Assembly: GCA_016718315.1 (NCBI GenBank)
Contig: JADKDV010000003.1
Location: forward strand, 806,001 to 870,000
DNA from: Candidatus Obscuribacter sp.
GTDB taxonomy: Bacteria > Cyanobacteriota > Vampirovibrionia > Obscuribacterales > Obscuribacteraceae
Direction: 5' to 3'
Length of the DNA stretch: 64,000 nucleotides
Shown here: positions 1 through 8,550 of the stretch, one piece after another
Layout of the letters: the number at the start of each line of letters is the position of its first letter
How positions within the stretch are numbered: the stretch's first letter is position 1
Notes under the pieces: generated by a model
Database searches by the model: none
What the model saw: only the letters and a program-made list of their open reading frames with translations
Told to the model about the DNA's origin: nothing
Translations under genes and position numbers: made by a program

Positions 1-127
1 ATTTTGGACTGGTGCAGACTGGCAGAGCTTTTACAGACTCGGGATAGTCGCACTCGTGCGATCTACCTACCATAAATTGACCCAGACCGAGGGCGTGGAC
101 TATCTCTGTAGAGCTGGCAATGAGTGA
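1..127 (+). other. left edge: possible 3' end of a truncated gene
   Basis: Frame 2 is open from the window edge to a TGA at 125-127 (about 41 codons), and frame 1 is open to a TAA at 73-75. Either could be the tail of a plus-strand gene that starts outside the window. I recognise no family in either translation. Nothing further is visible in 128-202, which lies just beyond the stop of the minus-strand ACT gene. Confidence 0.2.
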
Positions 128-202
128 TACGATGCGCATCGGTACTACCTTTGAGTTGTATAGATAGGTTACTACAGATCTACTGGCTAGGTTTTGAGTC
201 AG

Positions 203-595
203 TTAGTTAGTCAGTTGTTTTAGCAAAGTCATTGCTTGTTGAGCCTTAGTGGCTGGTACAAATAAATGATCATGGTAGTAAGCTGAAATAGCATTGACTG
301 CGATACCGCAATCTGCCAGGGCTGTCGACATTGCCGCCAAAAATCCTACAGCATTGAGGTCGGAGTGGATGTTGCAAGTGATTAGTGCCCACAGGTCGGC
401 ATATTCAAGCTGAGAATCAACTGCTTCTTCTTTAGTGATAATAAGAGTGACGCCTTCCTTTTCTCTAAACAATCCAAGAGGCTTTAGCGCAAGCTTTTCT
501 AAGTGTGCTTCGCTCACAGTACAAAAGACAAATTGATTGCCGTGTAGCTCTGGTTGCATCGATGCGAGTAATATATTCAGGTCTTTTTGCGGCAT
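203..595 (-). CDS. ACT domain-containing protein
   Basis: A 130-residue cytosolic protein of the small ACT-domain group (COG3602-like), which usually binds an amino acid or related ligand as a regulatory module. The N-terminal strand begins LNILLASMQPEL. The C-terminal ACT unit, from about residue 68, has the typical helix and strand pattern around NAVGFLAAMSTALADCGI followed by NAISAYYHDHLFVP. The ATG has a good ribosome site (CGGAG, 6 nt spacing). It lies 36 nt downstream of the FMN oxidase gene on the same strand, so the two are probably cotranscribed. Ligand and role are unknown, and no catalytic domain is attached. Confidence 0.8.
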   Translation of the reverse strand: MPQKDLNILLASMQPELHGNQFVFCTVSEAHLEKLALKPLGLFREKEGVTLIITKEEAVDSQLEYADLWALITCNIHSDLNAVGFLAAMSTALADCGIAVNAISAYYHDHLFVPATKAQQAMTLLKQLTN

Positions 596-631
596 GATTG
601 CTCCGGTTTGTTGTCAATTTAACTGGCAAAT

Positions 632-1780
632 TTAAAATGGAGATTTGACACAGTCTCTAGTCAGGTCGCTAAGACTGGCGGCGCCACTGAGTTGCATGGT
701 CAGGACTAGCTCGTCATACAAGATCTTGAGCACGGCCTCTACACCGTTTGCTCCATCCATGGCCAGTCCCCACAGCACAGGTCGACCCAGTAAAACAGCT
801 CTGGCTCCAAGACACAGAGCTTTGTAGATATCTGCCCCTCTCCTCACACCGCCGTCCATCATCACAAGTGCTTTGCTGTCGTCCTGGTTAGCGGCTACAA
901 ATGCACGACTATCACTGACGTCGACACCTTCAAATGTGCGCACAGCCTGGACTATCTCTGGCAGTGCTTCTATACCTGATAGCGCTGTGTCTAATTGTCT
1001 TGCTCCGTGATTGGAGACGATAATGCCGTTGGCGCCAGATTTAAGAGCCAGGATGGCATCATCGCCCCGCAGTATGCCTTTGACCAAAACTGGTAGTTTT
1101 GTCATTGAGACAATCCACTCCAGATCTTGCCAGGTCAGTGATTGGTCATAGAGAGTGGCGATGTAGTGAGCCAGGTTGTTCTGGACTGTATCTGGCGAGG
1201 CATCGAGAGTCTGGAGCAAAAATTTTTCGAGATTTTTGACACTGAGACCGGGCGGCAAATGGAAGTTATTGCGAATGTCGCGTTCTCTTTTGCCCAACTT
1301 GGGGCTATCCACTGTCAAAACGAGAGCCTTATAGCCAGAGGCTTCGGCCCGCTTAATTAAGTCCTCGGTGATTTTGCGATCTCGGTAGACATACAGCTGA
1401 AACCACAGGCGGTGAGGGACGGCTGCCTGTGCCACTTCTTCGATGCTGCTGGTAGATAACGTGCTCAAGGTCATAATCGTGCCTGCCCGGCTGGCTGCCA
1501 CGGCTGTAGCGCGCTCACCGTCTGCATGGGCCAGGCACTGAAAGGCCGTGGGCGCGATTACCAAAGGCATAGCAATGTTGCTGCCCAGGAGTGTGGTTTT
1601 TGTGTCAACCACACTTACATCTCTGAGCATCTTTGGTCTCAGGCGAATCTCATTAAAGTGGCTGTTATTGAGTTGGAGCGTTATCTCGTCTTGCGCCCCT
1701 GAGCGGTAGTAGTCAAAATGCTCAGCCTGTATGGCTTTTGCCGCAATGGCTTCGATATCGTAGAGATTTACTACTGACAA
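632..1780 (-). CDS. FMN-dependent alpha-hydroxy-acid oxidase/dehydrogenase (glycolate/lactate oxidase family)
   Basis: A 382-residue TIM-barrel flavoenzyme oxidising an L-2-hydroxy acid such as lactate or glycolate to the 2-oxo acid. The active-site segment SNHGARQLD (about residue 255) carries the family His and Arg. It is followed by the phosphate-binding stretch DGGVRRGADIYKALCLGAR and LLGRPVLWGLA. The N-terminal YYRSGAQDEITL segment is also typical. This motif set resembles the plant/cyanobacterial glycolate-oxidase branch more than LldD of enterics. Translation starts at TTG (TTG TCA GTA), because no better ATG fits the family N-terminus. It is divergent from the TauE gene and probably leads a two-gene operon with the ACT protein. 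Substrate preference cannot be read from the sequence. Confidence 0.9.
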   Translation of the reverse strand: MSVVNLYDIEAIAAKAIQAEHFDYYRSGAQDEITLQLNNSHFNEIRLRPKMLRDVSVVDTKTTLLGSNIAMPLVIAPTAFQCLAHADGERATAVAASRAGTIMTLSTLSTSSIEEVAQAAVPHRLWFQLYVYRDRKITEDLIKRAEASGYKALVLTVDSPKLGKRERDIRNNFHLPPGLSVKNLEKFLLQTLDASPDTVQNNLAHYIATLYDQSLTWQDLEWIVSMTKLPVLVKGILRGDDAILALKSGANGIIVSNHGARQLDTALSGIEALPEIVQAVRTFEGVDVSDSRAFVAANQDDSKALVMMDGGVRRGADIYKALCLGARAVLLGRPVLWGLAMDGANGVEAVLKILYDELVLTMQLSGAASLSDLTRDCVKSPF

Positions 1781-1828
1781 AACAAATTTCCCAAATTGGT
1801 CTTCAGATCTTATAAGCTTTTAGGCGCG

Positions 1829-2665
1829 ATGACAATTTTTGGTTTTGACGGCTATATTTTTTTAGTGTCTTTATTGGCGGGGTTGCTTGGTGCTCTCTCT
1901 GGGCTTGGTGGCGGCGTGGTACTGGTGCCAGTATTAGTGCTCGCTTTTGGTGTAGATATCCACTACGCCGCCGGAGCCTCTCTGGTCTCAGTTATAGCAA
2001 CTTCTACTGCCTCTGCCTCAGCTTATTTGCGTGATGGCTTTTCTAATGTCAAAATCGCCATGTTTCTTGAGATTGCCACTACCCTTGGTGCAATGTTTGG
2101 CGCTTATCTGGCCGGTCGGGTAGATGGCTCAGTCATTGCTGTTATTTTTGGCTTGATCTTGATATACAGTGCTCTGGCTGGACTGGGCAAACATGCTGAG
2201 CATGTGCACGCCGATACAACCACTCCCATTGCCAGATATCTCGGACTCAAAGGTACATATCCAGAGGCTTTTGAGCAAAAGCCTTATGCTGCCAATCATG
2301 CTGGTTGGGGCTTTGCCATGATGTCTGTGGCAGGCGCATTGTCCGGTTTACTGGGCGTGGGCTCTGGGGCGCTCAAGGTGCTGGCCATGGATCGCATCAT
2401 GGGTCTGCCTATCAAAGTCTCCACTACCACCAGTAATTTTATGATTGGTGTGACAGCCTGTGCTAGCGCTGGTGTTTATCTGCGCCGTGGCTATATCGAC
2501 CCGGTGCTGTCCATGCCTGTGGTCCTTGGCGTAGTCATAGGTAGCCTGGCTGGAGCGCGGCTCTTGCCTCATATCCGGGCTCGGGAGCTGCGTCTTGTCT
2601 TTGCTTTTGTGATGCTTGTAGTAGCCGTTGAGCTTATCTACAAAGGGCTTACAGGGGCGATTTGA
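1829..2665 (+). CDS. TauE/SafE family sulfite/anion exporter
   Basis: A 278-residue inner-membrane transporter with two homologous halves. Each half carries the glycine-rich signature at its first helix (SGLGGGVVLVPVLVLAFG near the N-terminus, SGLLGVGSGALKVLAMD in the second half). About eight hydrophobic helices are visible. The family moves sulfite, sulfoacetate or other small anions, but the substrate here is not predictable. The frame is open from a TTG at 1796, but the ATG at 1829 places the first helix correctly and is preferred. The stop overlaps the start of the DUF1634 gene (TGATG), a pairing often seen in this family. Confidence 0.88.
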   Translation: MTIFGFDGYIFLVSLLAGLLGALSGLGGGVVLVPVLVLAFGVDIHYAAGASLVSVIATSTASASAYLRDGFSNVKIAMFLEIATTLGAMFGAYLAGRVDGSVIAVIFGLILIYSALAGLGKHAEHVHADTTTPIARYLGLKGTYPEAFEQKPYAANHAGWGFAMMSVAGALSGLLGVGSGALKVLAMDRIMGLPIKVSTTTSNFMIGVTACASAGVYLRRGYIDPVLSMPVVLGVVIGSLAGARLLPHIRARELRLVFAFVMLVVAVELIYKGLTGAI

Positions 2666-3084
2666 TGACCGACGACAACAGCCACAAAGCTAATATTGAG
2701 CCAGGCAGCACTGTCGCTGATATCGAGCGTGCCATCGAGATCAAAATCGCTCTTGTGCTGGCTTTTGGTGTGGTCGTCTCTTGTCTCGTTGTGGCTTTTG
2801 GGGCAGTGCTGTTTTTAATGCATCACGGTCAAGATCAAATGCAATTTCATGTTTTTAAAGGAGAACCGCTTTATCTCAGCAACTTGCCCCTGCTCTTTGC
2901 TGCTCTCAAAGATTTTAAGGCGATTGCTATTGTGCAGACCGGGCTGATCATTTTGATTGTGACGCCGCTTGTGCGGGTGCTTTTGACGTTTTTGATGTTT
3001 GTCAGGCTAAAGGACACAAAATTTGCCTGTATCTCATTGCTTGTATCGATAATTTTGCTGGTTGCTCTCTTAGGTGAAAATTAA
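2665..3084 (+). CDS. DUF1634 membrane protein
   Basis: A 139-residue protein with an N-terminal cytosolic stretch and three hydrophobic helices (about residues 29-54, 86-112 and 118-138). A conserved-looking PLVRVLLTFLMFVRLKD segment links the last two. DUF1634 proteins are commonly encoded directly beside TauE/SafE exporters and are presumed partners, but their biochemical role is not established. The ATG overlaps the upstream stop by one base, so translational coupling is likely. A TTG one codon upstream is the only alternative start. Confidence 0.85.
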   Translation: MTDDNSHKANIEPGSTVADIERAIEIKIALVLAFGVVVSCLVVAFGAVLFLMHHGQDQMQFHVFKGEPLYLSNLPLLFAALKDFKAIAIVQTGLIILIVTPLVRVLLTFLMFVRLKDTKFACISLLVSIILLVALLGEN

Positions 3085-3209
3085 CTGAGACAAGGGCATC
3101 ATTAATTAGATTTAGCGGTGTGCACTTGGAAAGGCTTTGTTTGCCTGGTTTAAGCTCTTTGAATCGTGGCGCTAACGTGCTATATTGCCTTCACTTATAG
3201 GATTTATCA

Positions 3210-4172
3210 ATGCTCCCGTATTTCATTGCTGTAGCTGCCGCTCTCACTGTATATGGAGCCTTTCAGGGCTTGATAGCGGTTTTGTATCAATTGCCGATAC
3301 TGATGCCGCAAGCCTATAGCCTGCATTTTACGCGGATGACGTACATCATCGATTTGTTTGTTGCTCTGAGCAACTGGTCTGCTTGTCTTTGCTCGGTGCT
3401 TGTCGGTGTCAATCTCTCACCGCGACTACGCGAAAAAAATCGCACTTTTATGGCTGCTCTATTGGCTTTAACTGTTGGTGCTTTGCAGTTGTCAGCCCTG
3501 CTTGTGGTCTATAGCTTTGGCGAGGTCATTGGCGGCCAGACCATGCTTTTGTCAGTTATCTATTATGGTGGACTGTTAGCCACTGGCGCTGTTGCCTGCT
3601 ATCTCTATGAGCGCACCAGTGCGGTCGCTCTGCTTGAGCGTCGTCAGTCTCTGGCTGAGCTATCCGGTCCTTCGCCCTATCACCAGGCCCTCGCCCGTCT
3701 TGACAGGCGTCCTGAGTCGATTGCTTTTAAGCAAGTCGATGGCGGCATCGAGGACACAATAATCACCACTCCCATGGAGCGTTTGCCCAATTTAAGCCTG
3801 GAAGAGACGCTTACCTTTATCGACTCTGACTTGATTTTGCTAGAAGATGAGCTGCTCAAGATCAGACCTGACCGAGATGCCTATATCTCAGCGATGAGAC
3901 TGGGACTGGCCATCGAAAAAGACCAGAATTATGCCAATTGCCGCGCTCGCAATTTTACTTTTAGCCAACTGATGAAAGACCTGTCTATGCGACTGGCTGT
4001 ATCGTCGGCTATGAGCGAAGAATGGAGCGATCTGGCACAAGATCTCACTGTTTACAGTAGTGTTTCTGTGGAGCAGCGCCACATCATCGTGCGCGACATG
4101 GAGATGCTTTTGCACGAAATGATTGCAGAAGACTTGCAAAAGGCACGCACACCAGTACTGGTAGGCGTTTAG
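3210..4172 (+). CDS. multi-pass membrane protein of unknown function
   Basis: Not recognised. The 320-residue product has four likely membrane segments in its first 150 residues (about 1-24, 45-68, 82-108 and 112-135). A soluble acidic C-terminal half of about 170 residues follows, with predicted helices. The C-terminal part looks like a helical cytosolic domain (LSLEETLTFIDSDLILLEDEL and a terminal MLLHEMIAEDLQKA). It stands alone in a monocistronic position, 125 nt after the DUF1634 gene, and ends 37 nt before the convergent AbiTii gene. No enzymatic motif is visible. Confidence 0.7.
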   Translation: MLPYFIAVAAALTVYGAFQGLIAVLYQLPILMPQAYSLHFTRMTYIIDLFVALSNWSACLCSVLVGVNLSPRLREKNRTFMAALLALTVGALQLSALLVVYSFGEVIGGQTMLLSVIYYGGLLATGAVACYLYERTSAVALLERRQSLAELSGPSPYHQALARLDRRPESIAFKQVDGGIEDTIITTPMERLPNLSLEETLTFIDSDLILLEDELLKIRPDRDAYISAMRLGLAIEKDQNYANCRARNFTFSQLMKDLSMRLAVSSAMSEEWSDLAQDLTVYSSVSVEQRHIIVRDMEMLLHEMIAEDLQKARTPVLVGV

Positions 4173-4209
4173 ACCTAATTACTGCGATTTGAGTGTTTAT
4201 CAACAAGTG

Positions 4210-4710
4210 CTACTGGCTGGTAGCCTGGGCTTGCGATACCTGGTCCAATAGAGCGATAAATTCATTACGAAAAGTGGCGATAATGCGGCGTAGCTCGGAC
4301 TTTTGCGTCTCGCAAACAACGCCTCCACCATTGCCGCCATTCATAAAAGCGGTCAACTCTGGTACATCGACGATTGATATGTCGCCGTCATAAGTGGCAA
4401 ACTCTTCGAGCCACGAAATCGGCGAACTGAGAAAGATCATGTCCCGCTTGGCATAGGGATGTTTAAGCTCGGTCAATTGTCCATCGGGAGTGACAAATCG
4501 CAATGTACCAGGCACGATGCGGTACTTGGGCAGCTCATGATCGCCTGCTTGATAGTAGGAAACGGCGTTTTCGTAGCCTTGCAGCTCACTGGCAAGCCAG
4601 AGCAGTTTGGCGTCTGGCACTTTGCCTCTCAACTCTGGAAGAGCCTGTGGCAGAGCCTGATTGAAACTGATCTGCCCAGATAAGAGCTGAGACTTTAGAT
4701 TCTGAAACAC
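4210..4710 (-). CDS. AbiTii domain-containing protein
   Basis: A 166-residue protein. Its first 90 residues match the AbiTii pattern: a helical start, LWLASELQGYENA (the conserved LA-x-ELxGY core), then LPKYRIVPGTLRF. AbiTii domains occur in abortive-infection-type proteins and fused to various effectors. Here only an uncharacterised C-terminal half follows, with a glycine stretch NGGNGGG. A GTG start at 4710 is preferred because AGAGGG sits 6-7 nt upstream, although the frame stays open to 4749. It is a single gene with no defence island around it, so a defence role is unproven. Confidence 0.65.
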   Translation of the reverse strand: MFQNLKSQLLSGQISFNQALPQALPELRGKVPDAKLLWLASELQGYENAVSYYQAGDHELPKYRIVPGTLRFVTPDGQLTELKHPYAKRDMIFLSSPISWLEEFATYDGDISIVDVPELTAFMNGGNGGGVVCETQKSELRRIIATFRNEFIALLDQVSQAQATSQ

Positions 4711-4968
4711 TGTAAACCCTCTCGACCCTGTGATCCCGGCACAGGACATATTACGCTTATCAGATTGAAAGAGGCAAGGTAAGGCTGATAACGCGAACTA
4801 GTAAATGCCTCTCCATATTTGTTCCACGTGAACGCCATTTTATGCGCTTGAAGGCTGATTAGTGCAAAGTTTTTCTACCATGAGAGAATGCACCGGGAAG
4901 AAAGGGCTATAAGCTGCCATAATTTGGCTTTGAATGCTTGGCAATCACTGTGCCAATTCAGAGGAAGC

Positions 4969-6006
4969 ATGACCACTGCAGATGCAACCCATCAGCCTGT
5001 CCTGGACCTGACTCAGATCTCACGTCCTGTGGCGCACGAACTCAAGCTCGTGGAAGAATGGTTGACCACAAACTTAATTGACGAGAGCCCCTTTGTCGGA
5101 GAGCTGCTCTCCCAGCTATTTGCCTCTGGTGGCAAACGCATTCGTCCACTGATAACACTTCTGGGCAGCGCTGCCAGTCTCAGTGACCCTGCTGTTGATA
5201 AGGCTCATAGCAAGCTTGCCAGAGTACACATCATCCTTGCTGTATTGACCGAGCTTATCCACTCTGCCAGCCTCGTGCACGATGATGTTATCGACGCTGC
5301 CTCCACTAGACGTGGCAAAGAGACTGTCAATCGCCGCTTTAGCGACAAAATGGCTGTGCTTTTAGGCGATTTGCTCTTTGCCCAAGCCTCAATCTGTCTA
5401 TCTCGCATCATGAATCCTGTCGTAGTCGGCGTTTATGGTCAGGTGCTGGGAGATCTTTGTTCTGGCGAAATAAGCCAGATGCGTCAGCACTTTAGTCTTA
5501 AAGTTGATTTTGACGCTTATATCCAAAAATCAATTGGTAAGACCGCCTCACTTATAGCTGCCGGTGCACATTGCGGCGCCATTTTAAACGCCAGGCCCGA
5601 TAGCGAGATCAAAGCCCTCAAAGATTACGGTATCAATGTCGGTATTTGTTTTCAGATCGTTGATGACTTGCTGGATATCACAAGCTCCACAGCTAAGACC
5701 GGTAAACCAGTCGGTAGTGATCTCAGAGGTGGTGTCATAACCGCTCCGGCTCTCTATATCCTGGAACGCGAGGATGACATGGCCAAAGAGCTAAGTGAGC
5801 TTATCCGCACCCGTCAGGTCGAAAACGATGAAGGGCTGGCAAGAGCCGTAGAGATAATCAAAGCTGGCGGTGGTATCACAAAAACCGAAGCTCTGGCAAA
5901 AGAGTATGGTGACAAAGCGCAAGCTGCACTCAGTGTCTTTGCTGATAGTGATGCCAAAAAGTCTCTGATTGATGTGATCCAATATGTGCTTACCAGGGTG
6001 AGCTAA
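4969..6006 (+). CDS. trans-polyprenyl diphosphate synthase
   Basis: A 345-residue all-helical prenyltransferase that extends allylic diphosphates with IPP, probably making the side chain of a respiratory quinone. The first Asp-rich motif is HDDVIDAASTRRGKETVN. The second is QIVDDLLDITSSTAKTGKPVG. GGKRIRPLITLL near the N-terminus is the substrate-binding segment. The ATG at 4969 is chosen over an upstream in-frame ATG at 4888 because GAGGAAG precedes it and the extension has no family resemblance. Chain length (C35-C45) cannot be fixed by eye. The gene is followed 11 nt later by ccs1, linking quinone and cytochrome c biogenesis in one transcript. Confidence 0.92.
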   Translation: MTTADATHQPVLDLTQISRPVAHELKLVEEWLTTNLIDESPFVGELLSQLFASGGKRIRPLITLLGSAASLSDPAVDKAHSKLARVHIILAVLTELIHSASLVHDDVIDAASTRRGKETVNRRFSDKMAVLLGDLLFAQASICLSRIMNPVVVGVYGQVLGDLCSGEISQMRQHFSLKVDFDAYIQKSIGKTASLIAAGAHCGAILNARPDSEIKALKDYGINVGICFQIVDDLLDITSSTAKTGKPVGSDLRGGVITAPALYILEREDDMAKELSELIRTRQVENDEGLARAVEIIKAGGGITKTEALAKEYGDKAQAALSVFADSDAKKSLIDVIQYVLTRVS

Positions 6007-6017
6007 AAAGAACTTTT

Positions 6018-7451
6018 ATGGGTACCTTTCAACTATCGCAAAAAGACTCGCCTGCCGATAACGATGAGACAGTCTCTGACCCGGCAGTGACAGAGGCGAA
6101 AGGTCCTAAAAAGCCCGCTCATCGTAAAATCAGTATTTTTGCTTCGGTGCCGCTATCAATAACTTTGATGGTGCTGATGGCTGCCACCATTTTGCTTGGT
6201 GCCTGGTGCCCACAAGAATCACAAGTGGGTCAAGCCAAAGTCTTTGAAGCCTTTGACCGCCAAACAGCTGAGCTGCTTGTGCGCGCCGGTGTTAGTGATA
6301 TTTTTCACTCCACCTGGTTTTTGGCTCTCACAGCACTTATGAGTCTCAATATCGTTGTTGTTAGCTTTCAAAGAGTATTTCCCAAGCTCAGTGGCTACCT
6401 CAAGCGCGATATGCCCTTTTTTGCCGGTCGCGAAATTTCTAAATTGCCTGCCCATGCCACGCTTGTCAGTGCCGATAGTACTCAGACTGCGGCCATTTTG
6501 GCCACGCTTTCTGCTACTTTGACCAGACTTGGTTACAAAGTAAAAATGGATGGCGATAGGCTCATGGCCGAGTCCGGTCGTTATGGTCGACTGTCTGCAT
6601 CCATTACCCATGTGGGCTTGCTTTCATTGATGGCTGGTATTTCAATTACCAGCTGGACTGGGTTTACGGGGTTTCAGCCAGTCCTACTGGGACAAGCACT
6701 CAACTTTGATGATGCCAAACATGCCTCACTCTGGATTGGCAAAAAGCCAGACTGGACTGCCAAAGTAGAGAGCAGCAGACGCGAAAACTATCCCACTGGC
6801 GAAGCCAAACAGTGGTATAGCAATTTGAGTGTTATTAAAAATGGCAAGGCCGTAAAGACTCAAGAGATCTCGGTCAATAATCCGCTCAGCTATGACAATG
6901 TCGATATCTATCAATCAAGCTGGGGGCTAGATCAAGTCGTCATCAGCTTTAACGATAAAGAGCGCACTCTTGGTTTGCAGAGTATGGGCCAAAAGTACGC
7001 TGCCTTTTTGCCTCTCGATGCCGATACAATGCTAGTACTCTCTCTCAATAGCGAAGGCAAGGAGCTGAGAGTATTTGGTAAGAGGCGTGAGTGGGAAGCA
7101 CCCAAGCTTTTGCAAGTAGTACCCGTGGGACAGTCCATCAGTCTTGGTGATGTCCAGATGAAGTTTGTCAAAGTGTTGCCCATCACAGGTTTGCAATATA
7201 AATGCGATCCGGGATTGCCAGTCACTTATGTCGCTTTTTTCATCATTATGGTTGGCATTTTTCTTGCCGCTGTACCGCACAGACACTTCTGGTGCGCTGT
7301 CGAAAAATCAGATAACGGTGCTCTGATTTATTTGGGCGGCACATCGAGAAAGGCTAAAGTCGGCTTTGAGCGCGGGCTGGATAAAATCAAAGAAAGTCTC
7401 AGTAAGCAGTTTAATCTGGTAACGCAAACGAAAATTGAGGATACCCCATGA
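6018..7451 (+). CDS. ccs1: cytochrome c biogenesis protein Ccs1/ResB
   Basis: A 477-residue membrane component of the system II cytochrome c synthase, which works with CcsA to bring heme to periplasmic apocytochromes. It has the ResB layout: a charged N-terminus, a helix at about residues 42-62 (LSITLMVLMAATILLGAWCP), two further helices in the N-terminal half, a large periplasmic region (about 210-390) and a last helix (VTYVAFFIIMVGIFLAAVPH). Its stop overlaps the ccsA start by four bases (ATGA), so translation is coupled. System II is typical of cyanobacteria, plastids, Gram-positives and some proteobacteria. Confidence 0.9.
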   Translation: MGTFQLSQKDSPADNDETVSDPAVTEAKGPKKPAHRKISIFASVPLSITLMVLMAATILLGAWCPQESQVGQAKVFEAFDRQTAELLVRAGVSDIFHSTWFLALTALMSLNIVVVSFQRVFPKLSGYLKRDMPFFAGREISKLPAHATLVSADSTQTAAILATLSATLTRLGYKVKMDGDRLMAESGRYGRLSASITHVGLLSLMAGISITSWTGFTGFQPVLLGQALNFDDAKHASLWIGKKPDWTAKVESSRRENYPTGEAKQWYSNLSVIKNGKAVKTQEISVNNPLSYDNVDIYQSSWGLDQVVISFNDKERTLGLQSMGQKYAAFLPLDADTMLVLSLNSEGKELRVFGKRREWEAPKLLQVVPVGQSISLGDVQMKFVKVLPITGLQYKCDPGLPVTYVAFFIIMVGIFLAAVPHRHFWCAVEKSDNGALIYLGGTSRKAKVGFERGLDKIKESLSKQFNLVTQTKIEDTP

Positions 7452-8485
7452 CTGATTTGCAGATGACACTGACTAATACCGCTGGACTATCGTCGGTGAT
7501 GTCCCTCTGGGTATTTGTTGTCTCCAATATGAGCAGCAAGTTTAAAGAGCGTGCCATTAAAGTAGCAAATATCGTACTGGCTATAGGCTTTGTTGCTCTA
7601 TCGGTGGCCATTGTTGCTCGCGGTATAGAGGCGGAGAGATTTCCTCTGGCCAATTTGTACGAGTCGCTGCTTTGGTTTGCCTGGGCTATTATGGGCGGAT
7701 TTTTATTTGTCTCGCGTGCATATGGTGTCTATCAGCTTGGCTGGTTGGCCTGTCTTACTGCTGCTGTGTTTTTCTTTTATGGTAATTGTCTGCCCCAGAG
7801 TCAGCATGATATTGCCCCTCTGGTGCCAGCTCTAGTCAGTTACTGGAGATGGGTGCATGTGCCACCACTTATAGTCTCGTATGCCATGTTTTTTTTGGCA
7901 GGACTTAGTGGTCTTATCAATCTCTGGCAATCAGGACGACTCAAGAGTCTGTGGATCTGTATCATTGCCATTGTTGTTGCAGGCTCGGCGATTGGTATGG
8001 GTACTTTTAGCGACCAATATGATGTGCACTTATTGCAAGCACTCTTTATGGGCGCCAGTCTGATTGGTCCAGCATTGGCATTTATGGTGCTTGGTCAAAT
8101 CAACAATAAAGTAGCTGATGCTCCGGGCCGTGCTCGCACTGCCGAGATAAGCGATGATGTAGGCTTTAGATGCGTCAGTGTCGGTCTGCCCCTTTTGACC
8201 TTTGGTATCATCACCGGTGGCTTGTGGGCCAATCATGCCTGGGGTAGTTATTGGTCCTGGGACCCCAAAGAGTCTATGGCTCTGGTTACCTGGCTTTCTT
8301 ATGCCGCCTACATACATTTGCGCATCCAGCGTGAGCTGAGCGCTCCCAAGATGTCTGTGGTAGCAGTGATTGGTTTACTGCTCACACTACTTACTTATCT
8401 GGGCTTTAACTCACTTGGTTTTGGTGGTTTGCACTCTTACGGCAAGTTTAAAGAGACTGCACCGGCTCAAACTCAAGCTAAATAA
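7448..8485 (+). CDS. ccsA: cytochrome c biogenesis protein CcsA (heme-handling subunit)
   Basis: A 345-residue polytopic membrane protein with the tryptophan-rich heme-handling WWD signature GGLWANHAWGSYWSWDPKES at about residues 258-277. Conserved histidines flank it, for example WVHVPPLIVSYAMFFLAG. With Ccs1 it forms the cytochrome c synthase that attaches heme to CxxCH motifs. One possible client lies in this window (13449-13829). The start is fixed by the ATGA overlap with ccs1. A rho-independent terminator follows the gene at 8503-8532. Confidence 0.93.
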   Translation: MTDLQMTLTNTAGLSSVMSLWVFVVSNMSSKFKERAIKVANIVLAIGFVALSVAIVARGIEAERFPLANLYESLLWFAWAIMGGFLFVSRAYGVYQLGWLACLTAAVFFFYGNCLPQSQHDIAPLVPALVSYWRWVHVPPLIVSYAMFFLAGLSGLINLWQSGRLKSLWICIIAIVVAGSAIGMGTFSDQYDVHLLQALFMGASLIGPALAFMVLGQINNKVADAPGRARTAEISDDVGFRCVSVGLPLLTFGIITGGLWANHAWGSYWSWDPKESMALVTWLSYAAYIHLRIQRELSAPKMSVVAVIGLLLTLLTYLGFNSLGFGGLHSYGKFKETAPAQTQAK

Positions 8486-8502
8486 CTAAATAGTCCTGAC
8501 AA

Positions 8503-8532
8503 AAAAGCCCCGCTTTACAGCGAGGCTTTTTT
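8503..8532. terminator. bidirectional terminator between ccsA and the sigma factor gene
   Basis: The stem AAAGCCCCGC pairs with GCGAGGCTTT across a short TTTACA loop, with one mismatch. T-tracts lie on both sides, so it can serve ccsA on the plus strand and the sigma gene on the minus strand. Confidence 0.85.
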
Positions 8533-8550
8533 GATTGTTTGGCACTGCCT

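Noticed and set aside
4820..4835. parS-like sequence around GTTCCACGTGAAC
   Set aside because: It matches the parS consensus at about 12 of 16 positions but is missing a base at the dyad centre. There is a single copy and no parA or parB nearby.
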